Shown: one piece after another, positions 1 through 10,145 of the stretch
How positions within the stretch are numbered: position 1 is the first letter of the stretch
Layout of the letters: each line of letters starts with the position of its first letter
Position numbers and translations under genes: made by a program
The notes under the pieces: generated by a model
Database searches by the model: none
The model's input: the letters and a program-made list of their open reading frames with translations, nothing else
What the model was told of the DNA's origin: nothing
DNA from: Sphaerisporangium sp040649355
Lineage (GTDB): Bacteria; Actinomycetota; Actinomycetes; Streptosporangiales; Streptosporangiaceae
Assembly (NCBI RefSeq): GCF_043197795.1
Contig: NZ_JBICTU010000001.1
Coordinates: forward strand, 62,001 to 126,000
Length of the DNA stretch: 64,000 nt
Direction of reading: 5' to 3'

Positions 1-1022
1 GGGACCTCGCCCGTACGCGCCCTGACGAACTCGCGCCAGCTCTCCGGCGTCGGCGTGCCCGGCTCGATCGGGTCGCCCGCGGCCTCGGCGATCAGATGGC
101 TCCACGCGCGCGGCACCACCTGGACCAGCTCGTAGCCGCCACCGCCCGTCGCCAGCCACCTTCCGCCCGCCGTCTCGTGCGCCAGCGCGTGCAGCGCGGC
201 GTACGCCTGGCGCTGGCCGTCGAGGCTCAGCATCAGGTGAGCCAGCGGATCGAGCGCGTGGCTGTCGCAGCCGTGCTGGGTGACCAGCACCTCGGGGTCG
301 AACTCCCGGAGCAGCGGCGGGACCACCGCGTGGAACGCCCTGAGCCACCCGGCGTCCCCGCAGCCGGCCGGGAGCGCCACGTTGACGGCCGTCCCCTCAG
401 CGCCGGTCTCGGTGGCGAAGCCGGTGCCGGGGAACAGCGTGCGCGGGCTCTCGTGCAGGCTGATCGTGAGCACCCTCGGATCGTCGTAGAACATCGCCTG
501 GACGCCGTCCCCGTGGTGGACGTCGACGTCGACGTACGCGATGCGCCGCGCGCCCTGCGAGAGCATCCAGGCGATGCCCAGCGCCGGATCGTTGTACACG
601 CAGAAGCCGCTGGCCGACGCCGGCATGGCGTGGTGCAGCCCTCCGGCGATGTTCAGCGCGTGCTCGGCCTCACCCGTCCACACCGCGCGCGCGGCGGCGA
701 GCGTCGCCCCCGCGACCAGGGCCGACGCCTCGTGGACGCCGACGAAGGCCGGGTTGTCGGCCGTGCCCAGCCCGCACGCGAGGTCGGGCCTGCCGTCGGC
801 GGACACGCGCCTCACAGCGTCGATGTAGCCGCGCTCGTGCACCAGGGCCAGCTCGTCGCCGGTCGCCGGGGCGCACCCCACCAGCTCCACCTTGTCGAGC
901 ACGCCGAGCTCGCGGGCGAGCGCCATGGTCAGCTCGACCCTGACGGGCGCCAGAGGATGGCCGGGCCCGAAGTCGTACGAGACCAGCTCGTCGTCCCAGA
1001 CAACCCGCACGGACCGGCTCAC
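1..1022 (-). CDS. acuC: Acetoin utilization protein AcuC, histone-deacetylase family (3' end outside window)
   Basis: The first 340 codons of a class I/II deacetylase are present and the C-terminus lies beyond the left edge. The active-site stretch reads DVDVHHGDG at about residue 162, preceded by GGLHHAMP at about residue 128, both typical of zinc-dependent deacetylases of the AcuC group. The GTG start gives MSRSVRVVWDDELVSYDFGP, which matches the AcuC N-terminus. In Bacillus, AcuC removes an acetyl group from the catalytic-region lysine of acetyl-CoA synthetase and reactivates it. An acs gene is in this window at 57751, so the same role is plausible here. About 165 bp separate it from the export operon, which lies upstream on the same strand. 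Confidence 0.9.
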   Translation of the reverse strand, partial: MSRSVRVVWDDELVSYDFGPGHPLAPVRVELTMALARELGVLDKVELVGCAPATGDELALVHERGYIDAVRRVSADGRPDLACGLGTADNPAFVGVHEASALVAGATLAAARAVWTGEAEHALNIAGGLHHAMPASASGFCVYNDPALGIAWMLSQGARRIAYVDVDVHHGDGVQAMFYDDPRVLTISLHESPRTLFPGTGFATETGAEGTAVNVALPAGCGDAGWLRAFHAVVPPLLREFDPEVLVTQHGCDSHALDPLAHLMLSLDGQRQAYAALHALAHETAGGRWLATGGGGYELVQVVPRAWSHLIAEAAGDPIEPGTPTPESWREFVRARTGEV

Positions 1023-1188
1023 GTCATCACCTCGCCCACGACGGATCGGCTCCGGCGACACGTGAAGGCTCGGCCAGGCCGGGGGCGCGGGATCGAAAGC
1101 TCACCGCGCACGCTCATGAAACCGACCGTACCGCACGCCTTGTGATCACCCGCAGACGGCCGTCACCCGTACGAGACCGGCCAGGCGT

Positions 1189-2369
1189 TCACTCGGCGCG
1201 CAGGGCGATCACGGGGTCGAGCCGGGCGGCCCTGCGCGCCGGGGCGACGCCGAAGAAGACGCCCACCGCCACCGAGACGCCGAAGGCCAGGACGATCGAC
1301 CACCAGGTGATCGCGGCCGGCACCGGCGAGACCGCCTGGATCAGCAGGGAGCCGCCCACCCCGATCAGGATGCCGATCACCCCGCCGATCGTCGTGAGCA
1401 GCACGGCCTCGATGAGGAACTGCCCGAGGACGTCCCGCTGCCGGGCTCCGAGCGCCTTGCGCAGACCGATCTCGCGTGTACGCTCGCGCACGCTGACGAG
1501 CATGATGTTGGAGACGCCCACGCCGCCCACCAGCAGGGAGATGCCCGCGATGGCGGCCAGGACGCCCGTGAGCATGCCCAGCACGCTTCCGATGGTCCCA
1601 AGGAGCTGGGTCTGCGTCACCGCGCTGAACCGCTCGCCGGGGTAGCGCCCGCCGAGCGCCTGGACGACCCGCTCCCGAAGCGGCTCGATCTCGTCGGGTC
1701 CCGAGGCCCCGACGGCGATGCCGTTGATCCGTGACAGCCCGATCAGGCGCTGCGCGGTCGTGACGGGGACGTGGACCTCCTGGTCCCTGGCCACGCCGAA
1801 CGTCGCGCCCACCGGCTCGTACAGGCCGATGACCCGGAACCGCACGCCCGAGATCGTGACCTGGCGGCCGACCGGATCGACGTCCCCGAAGAGCTTGGCC
1901 CCTACCTCGGAGCCGAGGACCGCGACCCGCCGCCGGGTGTCCACGTCGGTGGCGCTGAGGTACCGGCCCCGGCGCAGCGGCCGGTCGAAGATGTTCGGCA
2001 GGTTCTCGTCGGTGCCGGTGATCGTGGCGAAGACCTCGGTGCGCCCCACCCGTACGGACTCGCCCGAGTTGACGGCCACCGTCACCTTCGCCGGATCGCC
2101 GACGACACGGCGGACGAACGCGACGTCCGCGAGGTCGAGCCGGCTCTGCGTGGGCGCGGCCCCGAGGCCCACCTGCCCGGGAACGACCAGGATGATGTTG
2201 CTCCCCAGCCCCGCGATCTCCCTCTCGATCGCCTCCTTGGCGCCGGTCCCGATCGCGACCAGGATCACCACGGCCAGCACGCCGACCACGACGCCGAACA
2301 TCGTCAGCGCGCTGCGCAACCGGTTGACCCGCAGCGCCTCCAGCGCCATGCGCGACGCCTCGGCGGTCC

Positions 2370-2373
<4 letters not shown>
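1189..2373 (-). CDS. ABC transporter permease, MacB/FtsX type
   Basis: This 394-residue inner-membrane protein has one N-terminal membrane segment (about residues 18-42), a large extracytoplasmic MacB_PCD-like domain, and three C-terminal segments after about residue 265. The C-terminal part contains the FtsX-family signature VRERTREIGLRKALGA. It is the permease of a mechanotransmission-type exporter that works with the ATPase and the HlyD-like adaptor encoded just upstream. The GTG start overlaps the ATPase stop by four bases (GTGA), so the two are translationally coupled. An ATG eight codons in is an alternative start. The substrate cannot be read from the sequence; peptides or antibiotics are usual for MacB systems. 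Confidence 0.9.
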
Positions 2374-3085
<712 letters not shown>

Positions 3086-3089
<4 letters not shown>

Positions 3090-4498
3090 GTGAGCTTCTG
3101 ACCCGGCCGTACGGTGTCGGCGCCCCTGACGACGACCCGCTCGCCGGACGAGAGACCCCGCGCCACCTCGACCACGGCCTCGCCCTGAGCGCCGAGCTTG
3201 ACCACCCGGCGCTCCGCCGAGCCGTCGGCGCGGACGACCCACACCACGGTCTCCCTGCCGCTGGTGACGATGCTCGACGCGGGCACGGCCACGGCGTCCG
3301 GCGACTCGCGCACGGTCAGCCGGACGACCGCGCTCATGCCGGGCTTCGGTACGGGCGCGTCTCCCCCGTCGTCGTACGCGCCCCGGCCGAGCGTGAGGCG
3401 TACGGGATAGCTCACCCCTCCTGTGGTGCCCTCCTTCGGGGTGATTCCGACCCCGGTGACCTTCGCCCGGTAGGTGGCCCCCGAGACCGCGTCCAGCTCG
3501 ACCTCTGCCCTGGTGCCGGGAGCGACCATGAGCACGTCGGTCTCGTCTACGTCGGCCGAGAGTGTCAGCTTGGACACGTCCGTCACGGTCACGATGGCGT
3601 CGCCCGCCGCGACCGGCACGCCCGTGGCGACCGTGCCGCCGGACGTGGAGGCTCCCGCGCCGCCGGACGGCCCCGCGGCCGTACCCGCCTGGGCGGCGAG
3701 CCCCGCGGGGAGCTGGCCGAGCAGGGAGCCGAGGCCCGGGGAGCCGCCGCCTGAGGGCCCGCCCAGGGTGACCACGCCGTCGAAGGGCGCCTTGATCACC
3801 AGGCCCTTCACGTTCGCCTCGGCGATCTTCACCGCCGCCTTCGCCTGCGACGTGGAGGCGGCCTGGAGGGAGGACATGGACGAGGCCAGCCCGCCCAGCC
3901 CTGCCCCGATCTGGCCGCTGACCTGCGAAAGCGCCTGGTTGACCGAACGCGTCAGGCTCTGGGTGAGCTGGTTCAGCGCGGCGCGCTGGGCCCGGTGCCG
4001 CGTCTCCGCGCCGTCGATGGCGGCGAGCAGTTTCGTCCTCACCTGGCGGTCCTTGATCTTCCTCGCCGCCGCACGCGCCCTGGTGAAGCCCCGCGCGACC
4101 TCGCGATCGAGGGACGAGGTGGCGTTCAGGCCGGCGAACCGGATGGCCGGCACCGCGACCCCGCCGCCGAACCGAACGGGCCTGGACGCCTGCCGCTCCG
4201 CCTGACGCGCCTGTTTCAGCTGGTCCTCGGCCTGCGGGGAGCTGATCCTCGCGAGGATCTCGCCCTTGTCGACCGTCTCGCCCTCGCGGACGTACAGCTT
4301 GGTGAGCGTGCCCGCGGCCGAGGACCGCAGCGTGGCGGTGGCGCGGGCGCCGACGGTCGCCGGGGCCTCGACCACCTCGCTGACCGGGGCGCGCCTGGCC
4401 TCACCGATCTGCACCTTGGGCGTCTCGTCCTGCGAACACGACGAGAGCAGCAGCGTGAGGCCGAGGAGAAGCGGGGGGATACCGCGACGAATCGTCAC
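3086..4498 (-). CDS. HlyD-family periplasmic adaptor, predicted lipoprotein
   Basis: This 470-residue protein starts with a signal peptide ending in a lipobox (LLLSSCSQ), so it should be anchored to the outer face of the membrane. A lipoyl-like half motif with the phrase LYVREGETVDKGEILARI lies near residue 90. A helical hairpin region follows, then the second lipoyl half (VVTLGGPSG), interrupted by a Gly/Ala/Ser-rich stretch. A beta-barrel with VELDAVSGATYRAKV completes the protein. This is the adaptor subunit of MacA-type tripartite exporters. In a single-membrane actinobacterium it probably links the permease to extracellular substrate. The GTG start is chosen because it places the signal peptide directly at the N-terminus. 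Confidence 0.88.
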
Positions 4499-4575
4499 TC
4501 GGCCATCGTAGGAGCGGAATTCCCGCCCCGCTGGGGTCCCGGACAACCCGGACGCGCATCCCGTAACCGGCAGCC

Positions 4576-4651
4576 GCACGCCGAGTCCGTACCTGGGCAC
4601 GCACGCGGAGTCCGTACCCGGGCACCGCACGCGGAGTCCGTACGGGCGGGT
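4576..4651. repeat. Three imperfect tandem copies of a 25-26 bp unit
   Basis: Copies begin at 4576, 4601 and 4627 and share the core GCACGCNGAGTCCGTAC. They lie in the 167-bp gap between the MFS gene and the adaptor gene, upstream of the adaptor start, so they may sit in its leader. No open frame with gene-like properties uses them. Confidence 0.7.
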
Positions 4652-4665
4652 GCGGAGCGCGGGGG

Positions 4666-5913
4666 CTACGACGGGCCGGGGACGCGGCGCAGGCGGCGGA
4701 TCGCGGGGACCGAGAGCATGACGACGCACCCGGTGACGGCCACCACCGAGGAGACCGCCAGCACCTCCCTCGCCCCGAGCAGCGACGCGACCGGACCGGC
4801 GAGGGACTGGCCGACCGGCAGGGCCATGACAGAACCGGCGACCTCGTAGGCGTGGACACGGTTCAGCACCTCGGGGGCCACCTGCGTCTGCACGCTGGTC
4901 ATCCACATGACGCCCCAGAACGCGGACCCCGTACCCGCGGCGAGATGGCAGGCCGCCATCAGCGCGAGCGGCAGGCCGAGCGTGATCGACAACGGCTGGA
5001 GCGCGAAGAGGAACATGGCCATGGCCCCGGCGGCGAGCGGGCGGGGAGGTTTGACCCTCATGGCGACCACGCCGCCGAGGATCGTCCCCGCCCCGAAAGC
5101 CGAGGTGACGAACCCGTATCCGGTGGCGTGGTACGAGGCGTTGATCAGGGTGGAGCCGAGAGGGAGCACGGGACCGAAGGCCGCGACGCCCATGACCGCC
5201 CAGATGACGATCACGCCCCACATCCAGGTGCGGGAGCTGAACTCATGCCACCCCACCCTGAGGTTCGACCAGATCGACCCCTCCTCGGCCGCGCGCGTGA
5301 CGGCCGTCAGACGCAGAAGCGCGAGGCAGAGCGCGCTGACGCCGTAGCCGAACGCGTCGATCAGGAACACCAGCCCCACGTCGGCGAACGCCACCAGGAG
5401 CCCCGCGACCGAGGGGCCGAGCAGGAACATCGCGTTCTCGGACGTGCGCTGGGTCGCCACGGCCCGCTGCACGTCCCTGGCCATCTGGGGGACGAGGCTC
5501 GCCAGGCCGGGCTGGAACATGGCCGCGGCCGTCCCGTTGACGGCCGAGATGACCATGAGCTGCCAGAGCGCGGGCGTGCCCGTGAGGAACAGGGCCGCCG
5601 TGACCGACTGCGAGACCAGTCGGGCGAGATCGGCGCCGACCATCATGCGGCGCGGCGTGAACCGGTCGGCGAACACCCCGCCGAAGAGCACGAGGAGCGC
5701 CATCGGCACCGTCGAGGAGGCGAGGGTGAAGCCGACGCCGCTGGCTCCGTACCCGGCCTGGATGACACCGAGCGCCATCGCGACCGGCACCATGGCCGTG
5801 CCGAGCGTGGAGACGGACCTGGCGGTGAAGAAGAGCCGGAACTCCCGGGTCCAGACCGCAGGCCCTTCCAGCCCCTCCGTGTCCTGCCTCGCCGCCCCTG
5901 CGGTGCTCGCCAC
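4666..5913 (-). CDS. MFS transporter, probable drug/siderophore exporter type
   Basis: The protein has 415 residues and about 12 hydrophobic segments. The N-terminal half begins with WTREFRLFFTARSVSTLGTAMVPVA-like sequence, and the loop between segments 2 and 3 contains GGVFADRFTPRRMM, the conserved MFS motif A. It resembles the MFS_3 group of exporters. The start at 5913 is followed directly by a polar N-terminus. It shares the divergent intergenic space at 5914-6148 with the EF-hand gene. Substrate unknown. It is separated from the ABC export operon by a repeat-bearing gap, so co-transcription is possible but not shown. Confidence 0.88.
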   Translation of the reverse strand: MASTAGAARQDTEGLEGPAVWTREFRLFFTARSVSTLGTAMVPVAMALGVIQAGYGASGVGFTLASSTVPMALLVLFGGVFADRFTPRRMMVGADLARLVSQSVTAALFLTGTPALWQLMVISAVNGTAAAMFQPGLASLVPQMARDVQRAVATQRTSENAMFLLGPSVAGLLVAFADVGLVFLIDAFGYGVSALCLALLRLTAVTRAAEEGSIWSNLRVGWHEFSSRTWMWGVIVIWAVMGVAAFGPVLPLGSTLINASYHATGYGFVTSAFGAGTILGGVVAMRVKPPRPLAAGAMAMFLFALQPLSITLGLPLALMAACHLAAGTGSAFWGVMWMTSVQTQVAPEVLNRVHAYEVAGSVMALPVGQSLAGPVASLLGAREVLAVSSVVAVTGCVVMLSVPAIRRLRRVPGPS

Positions 5914-6148
5914 GATGCCCCCATGTCCGCCGTTCCCCGCCGGCCATGATGCACTCTAACTACAAAGTTTCCTAACGATTTTGTCGGCTCCCTAGCACCC
6001 ACCTGGGATGATTCCACCGTCACCCGGCGGCACGGCATCCTTGCCCCTCGTACATGGCCCCGAGGATGGGCCCGCGCTCGTCTTGGCGATATGTCCGAAC
6101 TATGGTGTTCGCCGTACGAGTCACTTCTCGCGTCGGAGGCAGATCTCC

Positions 6149-6367
6149 TTGTCGGCAGTACCCGCGGATCAGCGATGGGCGCAGCTCAAGCAGCAGTTCG
6201 AGTCGATCGACAGCGATGGTGACGGCTTCATCACCCATGCGGAGTTCACCGAGCACTTCCCGCACCTCCCCGCCGAGGCGCTCGGAGCGCTGGACAGGGA
6301 CGCCGACGCGGACGGCGACGGCCGCCTGTCGCTGGAGGAGTTCATCAGGCTGGCATCCGGCCACTGA
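6149..6367 (+). CDS. Small EF-hand calcium-binding protein
   Basis: A 72-residue protein with two canonical 12-residue EF-hand loops: DSDGDGFITHAE near residue 20 and DADGDGRLSLEE near residue 54. Each has acidic residues at positions 1, 3, 5 and 12. This predicts calcium binding by a calmodulin-like pair (calerythrin/CabA type, shortened). The TTG start is chosen because a GGAGG ribosome site (6135-6139) lies nine bases before it, while the longer upstream frame has no such site. There is no signal peptide, so it should be cytoplasmic. A convergent terminator separates it from proC. Confidence 0.88.
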   Translation: MSAVPADQRWAQLKQQFESIDSDGDGFITHAEFTEHFPHLPAEALGALDRDADADGDGRLSLEEFIRLASGH

Positions 6368-6387
6368 CCACCCCCGCGCGAGCCCCC

Positions 6388-6432
6388 CCGAAGCGGCCCG
6401 GTCCGTACGTACGGACCGGGCGGTGGCTTCGG
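6388..6432. terminator. Bidirectional terminator between the EF-hand gene and proC
   Basis: A perfect 24-bp palindrome (arms 6397-6408 and 6409-6420) is enclosed by a second pair of arms, CCGAAGC and GCTTCGG. It sits between two convergent genes, as expected for a shared terminator. There is no long T tract, which is common in high-GC genomes. Confidence 0.75.
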
Positions 6433-6444
6433 GTCACTCCCGGG

Positions 6445-7239
6445 TCAGCCAGAGGCGAGTTGGCGGCTGCGGTCACGCGCGGCCTCGATGGCGGCGAGGA
6501 ACGCGGCCCGGACGCTGTGGCGCTCAAGCTCGGCGATCGCGGAGATCGTGGTGCCGCCGGGCGAGGTGACGGCCTCGCGAAGGATCACGGGATGCTCGCC
6601 GGAGTCGCGGAGCATGATCGCCGCGCCGACGATCGACTGGGTCACCATGTCGAGCGCCGCCGCCCGGGGCATGCCCAGCAGGATGCCCGCGTCGACCATG
6701 GCCTCGACCAGGTAGAAGAAGTAGGCCGGGCCGCTGCCGGACAGCGCGGTCGCGGCGTCCTGCTGGGACTCGGGGATGCGCAGCACCTTGCCCACCGGCC
6801 TCAGCAGGTCTTCGGTGTGCTTCAGGTGGATCTCGGAGGCATGGGCCCCTGCCGAGATCACGCTCATGGCCTCGTCGACCAGCACCGGCGTGTTGGACAT
6901 GACCCGCACCACCGGCACCTCGTCGCCCAGCCGGGACTCGACGAAGGACGTCGTGATGCCGGCCGCCACCGAGATGACGAGCCTGCCGGCGGGCACGTGG
7001 GCGCCGATCTCACCGAGCAGCGCCGCCATGTCCTGCGGCTTGACGGCGAGGATCAGGGTGTCGGCCATCTTGGCGGCCTCGCTGTTGGACACGATCTGCA
7101 CGCCGTAGCGCTCGCGGAGCGCCCGGGCCCGCTCCTCGCGCCGCGCCGTGGCCATGATCTCACCCGGATCGACGCCGGCGCGCAGCAGCCCGGACAGCAG
7201 GGCCTCGCCCATCTTGCCGGTTCCGAGAATCGCGATCAT
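6445..7239 (-). CDS. proC: Pyrroline-5-carboxylate reductase
   Basis: This 264-residue cytoplasmic enzyme reduces pyrroline-5-carboxylate to proline with NAD(P)H. The N-terminus MIAILGTGKMGEALLSGL is the Rossmann dinucleotide site. The family signature region SGSGPAYFFYLVEAMVDAG is complete, and the closing segment RDSGEHPVILREAVTSPGGT is also typical. The ATG at 7239 is chosen because it begins exactly at the Rossmann strand; the longer frame adds unrelated residues. The neighbouring gene upstream on the same strand encodes proline dehydrogenase, so proline synthesis and breakdown genes are adjacent. Confidence 0.96.
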   Translation of the reverse strand: MIAILGTGKMGEALLSGLLRAGVDPGEIMATARREERARALRERYGVQIVSNSEAAKMADTLILAVKPQDMAALLGEIGAHVPAGRLVISVAAGITTSFVESRLGDEVPVVRVMSNTPVLVDEAMSVISAGAHASEIHLKHTEDLLRPVGKVLRIPESQQDAATALSGSGPAYFFYLVEAMVDAGILLGMPRAAALDMVTQSIVGAAIMLRDSGEHPVILREAVTSPGGTTISAIAELERHSVRAAFLAAIEAARDRSRQLASG

Positions 7240-7336
7240 TTGAAGGCACCTCGCGTAGGAGTCGGGAATCGCTCGCAGCCTACCGACTCTCCGCTGGTAC
7301 GGGCCTGCCACCGGCCCGCCTGTGGACAACGCCGTG

Positions 7337-8251
7337 TCAGCGCCTCACCAGCGAGCGCGCGAGCAGGGTGATGTTGGCCGGACGCTCGGCCAGGCGGCGC
7401 GTCAGATGGCTGTACCAGTCGACCCCGTACGGAATGCGCACGCGCACCTGGGAGCCCAGATCGGCGAGCCTCCGCTGCTCCGCCACGCGCACGCCGTACG
7501 ACATCTGGTACTCGAAGCCGCCGGGCTCACGCTCGTTCAGGACGGCGAGCGCGGAGGCGACCTCGATGAGCCGCCGGTCGTGCGTGGCCACCATCGGGTG
7601 GCCCTGGCCGGACATGAGGACCTTGAGGCAGCGCACGTACGAGCGGTCGATGTCGGCGGGCCGGGCGTAGGCGACCGAGGCGGGCGCGTCCAAGGCGCGC
7701 CTGCTCAGCCGTACGCGGCCCGAGACCAGCGCCCGGCAGTGATCGTCGGCGAGGCGCAGGGACGACGGGATGACGACGCCGGTGGTGGGGTGGTCCTCCA
7801 GCAGGGCGGCGTGGACGCCCAGCGCGGACTCGATCACCGCGGCGTCCTCGATGTCGAGGGTCACCGTGGCGCCGGCCTCACGGGCCGCCTCGCAGACGCG
7901 CGCGGCGTTCTCCTTCGCGAGCTTCTCGTCGACGTGGAGCCCCACGGAGGTGAGCCGCAGCGACAGATCGGCTCCCTTCGCGATGCCGCGCCGGGCGAGG
8001 CCGTCAAGGAGGGCGAGGGACGCCTTGACCGCGCGGGCGGCCTCGTCGGGATGCCGGGTCTCCTCGCCGAGGTGGTCGAAAGTCACCAGCAGGCCGTCGG
8101 CGACGAGACCCGCGGCCACCGAGGCGGCGTCCTCCGCGGTGTTCCCCGCCACGTAGCGGCCCATCAGCCTGCGGGTCACCCCCGCGGTCCTGACGACGCT
8201 CTCGACACGGTCACTGCTCGACGCGGCCTGCAGAACCTCACGCAACACCAT
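7337..8251 (-). CDS. Proline dehydrogenase (monofunctional), with altered substrate-site residues
   Basis: A 304-residue flavoprotein of the PRODH family that oxidises proline to pyrroline-5-carboxylate. The C-terminal signature is present: YGVDWYSHLTRRLAERPAN includes the Arg pair that binds the proline carboxylate. HPMVATHD and the FEYQMSYGVR strand also match. The strand that normally reads VRLVKGAY or VRLCKGAY is VRLSRRALDAP here, so the usual Lys, Gly and Tyr are replaced. The reading frame is intact around it. The ATG at 8251 begins MVLREVLQAAS, the usual actinobacterial start. Whether this change alters activity is not known. It may be a divergent orthologue or a paralogue with another substrate. 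Confidence 0.88.
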   Translation of the reverse strand: MVLREVLQAASSSDRVESVVRTAGVTRRLMGRYVAGNTAEDAASVAAGLVADGLLVTFDHLGEETRHPDEAARAVKASLALLDGLARRGIAKGADLSLRLTSVGLHVDEKLAKENAARVCEAAREAGATVTLDIEDAAVIESALGVHAALLEDHPTTGVVIPSSLRLADDHCRALVSGRVRLSRRALDAPASVAYARPADIDRSYVRCLKVLMSGQGHPMVATHDRRLIEVASALAVLNEREPGGFEYQMSYGVRVAEQRRLADLGSQVRVRIPYGVDWYSHLTRRLAERPANITLLARSLVRR

Positions 8252-8461
8252 TGGCACCCTTCCGGCACGGCGGTCGTTGGGGAGAGACCTCCCCACCCTA
8301 CGGCGGTTCAGGCGTCGATCATCGAATCAGGACCTCATGTTGCGGTTTGACAACCAAGTGAAGACGCGTGTCGTCTTACTAATTCCTTATCCGCATGATC
8401 TACCCGATGGTGCCCATAAGTCGGTTCCAACGATGGATCCGCGGGCGTCGAAGGGGTGATC

Positions 8462-10021
8462 GTGAAGAAGATCCTCATTGCGCTTGCCACGGCCGGCCTG
8501 AGTCTGAGCGGAGCGTTGGTCGCGGCACCCGCGACGGCCGGCACTCGGCAGGCCCCCGACCACACGCCACCCGCTCCGCAGTGGGCGCAGTGCGCCGGCA
8601 TGGCGGAGGGCATCGAGTGCGCGGCGATCTCGGTCCCGCTCGACTACGACCGCCCCTGGGGCAGGAAGATCAAGATCGCCGTCTCACGCAAGAAGGCGAC
8701 CGACACGGCCCACTACCAGGGCGCGATCCTTTTCAACCCCGGCGGCCCCGGCGGCAGCGGCCTCTCCTACCCGGCCGTGATGCAGAACCGGCTCGGCGCC
8801 CCGCTGGCCGCGCAGTACGACCTGATCGGCTTCGACCCCCGCGGCGTCGGCTCCAGCGAGCCCGCCCTCCGCTGTGACACCCACTTCTTCGACCCGGTGC
8901 GCCCGGACTACGTCCCGGCCAACTGGGCCGAGGAGGCGGCCTGGGTGAAGAAGATGCAGGCCTACTCCAAGGCCTGTGACACCGCCTACGGCGATCTGCT
9001 CAAGAACATGACCACGGTCGACGCCGCCAAGGACATGGACCAGATCCGCAAGGCGCTCGGCCAGCGGCAGATCAGCTACGTCGGTTACTCCTACGGCACC
9101 TACCTCGGCGCCACGTACGCCACCCTGTTCCCCGACAACGTGCGCCGCCTGGTCCTGGACAGCATCATCAACCCCGAGCGTGTCTGGTACGGCACCAACC
9201 TCGACCAGAACCAGGCGTTCGAGGCCCGCGCCAAGGCCTTCTTCGCCTGGATCGCCCAGTACGACGCGAACTACCACCTCGGCACGGCCGCGGCCGACGT
9301 CGAGAAGGCGTTCTACGCTGCCCGCGCCAAGCTGAAGGCCGCTCCCGCCGAGGGCAGGGTCGGCCCGTCCGAGTTCGACGACACCTACCTGGCGGGCGGC
9401 TACCTCAAGAGCCGCTGGCCGCTCCTCGCCAACGCGCTGTCGAGGTTCGTCACCGCCGGCGAGACCGCTCCGATCGCGCAGGCGTACGCCACCTACGGCG
9501 ACAGCAGCGGCGACGACAACGCCTTCGCCGTCTACTCCGCCGTGGAGTGCACTGACGCCCGCTGGCCCCGCGACTGGAGCACCTGGCAACGTGACTGGTG
9601 GGAGTCCTACCGCACCGCTCCCTTCCTGAGCTGGGGCAACGCCTGGTTCAACGCCCAGTGCCAGTCCTGGCCGGTCCGCGGGCACGACCTGCGCGTCAAC
9701 GGCAAGTGGATCAAGAACGCCCTGTTCTTCCAGGACACCAAGGACGCGGCGACGCCGTACCAGGGCGGTGTCGAGATGCACAAGCGCTTCCCGGCCTCGC
9801 GCCTGGTGGTCATGGACGGCGGCGGCAACCACGGCCTCACCGGCCGGGGCAACGCCTGCATCGACACGATCTGGAAGGCGTACCTGACCGACGGCACGCT
9901 GCCCGCGAGCCTGCCCGGCCCGGACGTCCACTGCGCGCCGTTCGCCGACCCGGTCCCGCCCGCGGCGAGCCTGCGTTCCACGCCCACGGCCGACGACGAC
10001 TGGGTGCCCGGCGAGCGCTGA
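8462..10021 (+). CDS. Exported alpha/beta hydrolase, tripeptidyl aminopeptidase family (S33)
   Basis: About 519 residues with a Sec signal peptide (KKILIALATAGLSLSGALVA, then an Ala-rich cleavage region). The oxyanion motif NPGGPGGSG is near residue 95 and the nucleophile elbow GYSYGTYLG near residue 200. The C-terminal TAP-like domain carries QDTKDAATPY (acid) and GGGNHGLTG (His). It is predicted to release tripeptides or amino acids from extracellular peptides. I prefer the GTG at 8462 over the GTG two codons earlier, because the purine-rich ribosome site (8450-8456) would overlap the earlier start. Two Cys near the C-terminus may form a disulfide. It is followed by a strong terminator. Confidence 0.9.
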   Translation: MKKILIALATAGLSLSGALVAAPATAGTRQAPDHTPPAPQWAQCAGMAEGIECAAISVPLDYDRPWGRKIKIAVSRKKATDTAHYQGAILFNPGGPGGSGLSYPAVMQNRLGAPLAAQYDLIGFDPRGVGSSEPALRCDTHFFDPVRPDYVPANWAEEAAWVKKMQAYSKACDTAYGDLLKNMTTVDAAKDMDQIRKALGQRQISYVGYSYGTYLGATYATLFPDNVRRLVLDSIINPERVWYGTNLDQNQAFEARAKAFFAWIAQYDANYHLGTAAADVEKAFYAARAKLKAAPAEGRVGPSEFDDTYLAGGYLKSRWPLLANALSRFVTAGETAPIAQAYATYGDSSGDDNAFAVYSAVECTDARWPRDWSTWQRDWWESYRTAPFLSWGNAWFNAQCQSWPVRGHDLRVNGKWIKNALFFQDTKDAATPYQGGVEMHKRFPASRLVVMDGGGNHGLTGRGNACIDTIWKAYLTDGTLPASLPGPDVHCAPFADPVPPAASLRSTPTADDDWVPGER

Positions 10022-10040
10022 GCCCCGCCGAGCCACCCCG

Positions 10041-10073
10041 AAGGGCCCCCGACCGCCGCGGTCGGGGGCCCTT
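10041..10073 (+). terminator. Terminator of the S33 peptidase gene
   Basis: A perfect 15-bp stem (10041-10055 with 10059-10073, loop CCG) lies 20 bp after the peptidase stop codon. The arms are nearly all G and C and carry no T run. Confidence 0.85.
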
Positions 10074-10145
10074 CCCCGTACGGCGGGACGATCCGGCGGC
10101 CCGGCGACGTTCGAACCCGCGCGAGATCGGATACGTCAAACAGGT

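Noticed and set aside
96..1145. 349-codon plus-strand frame opposite acuC
   Set aside because: It is an Arg/His/Val-rich antisense shadow; the minus strand reads a clear deacetylase with DVDVHHGDG.
10109..10117. GTTCGAACC, which looks like a tRNA T-loop
   Set aside because: No acceptor stem, anticodon arm or matching T-stem can be built around it.
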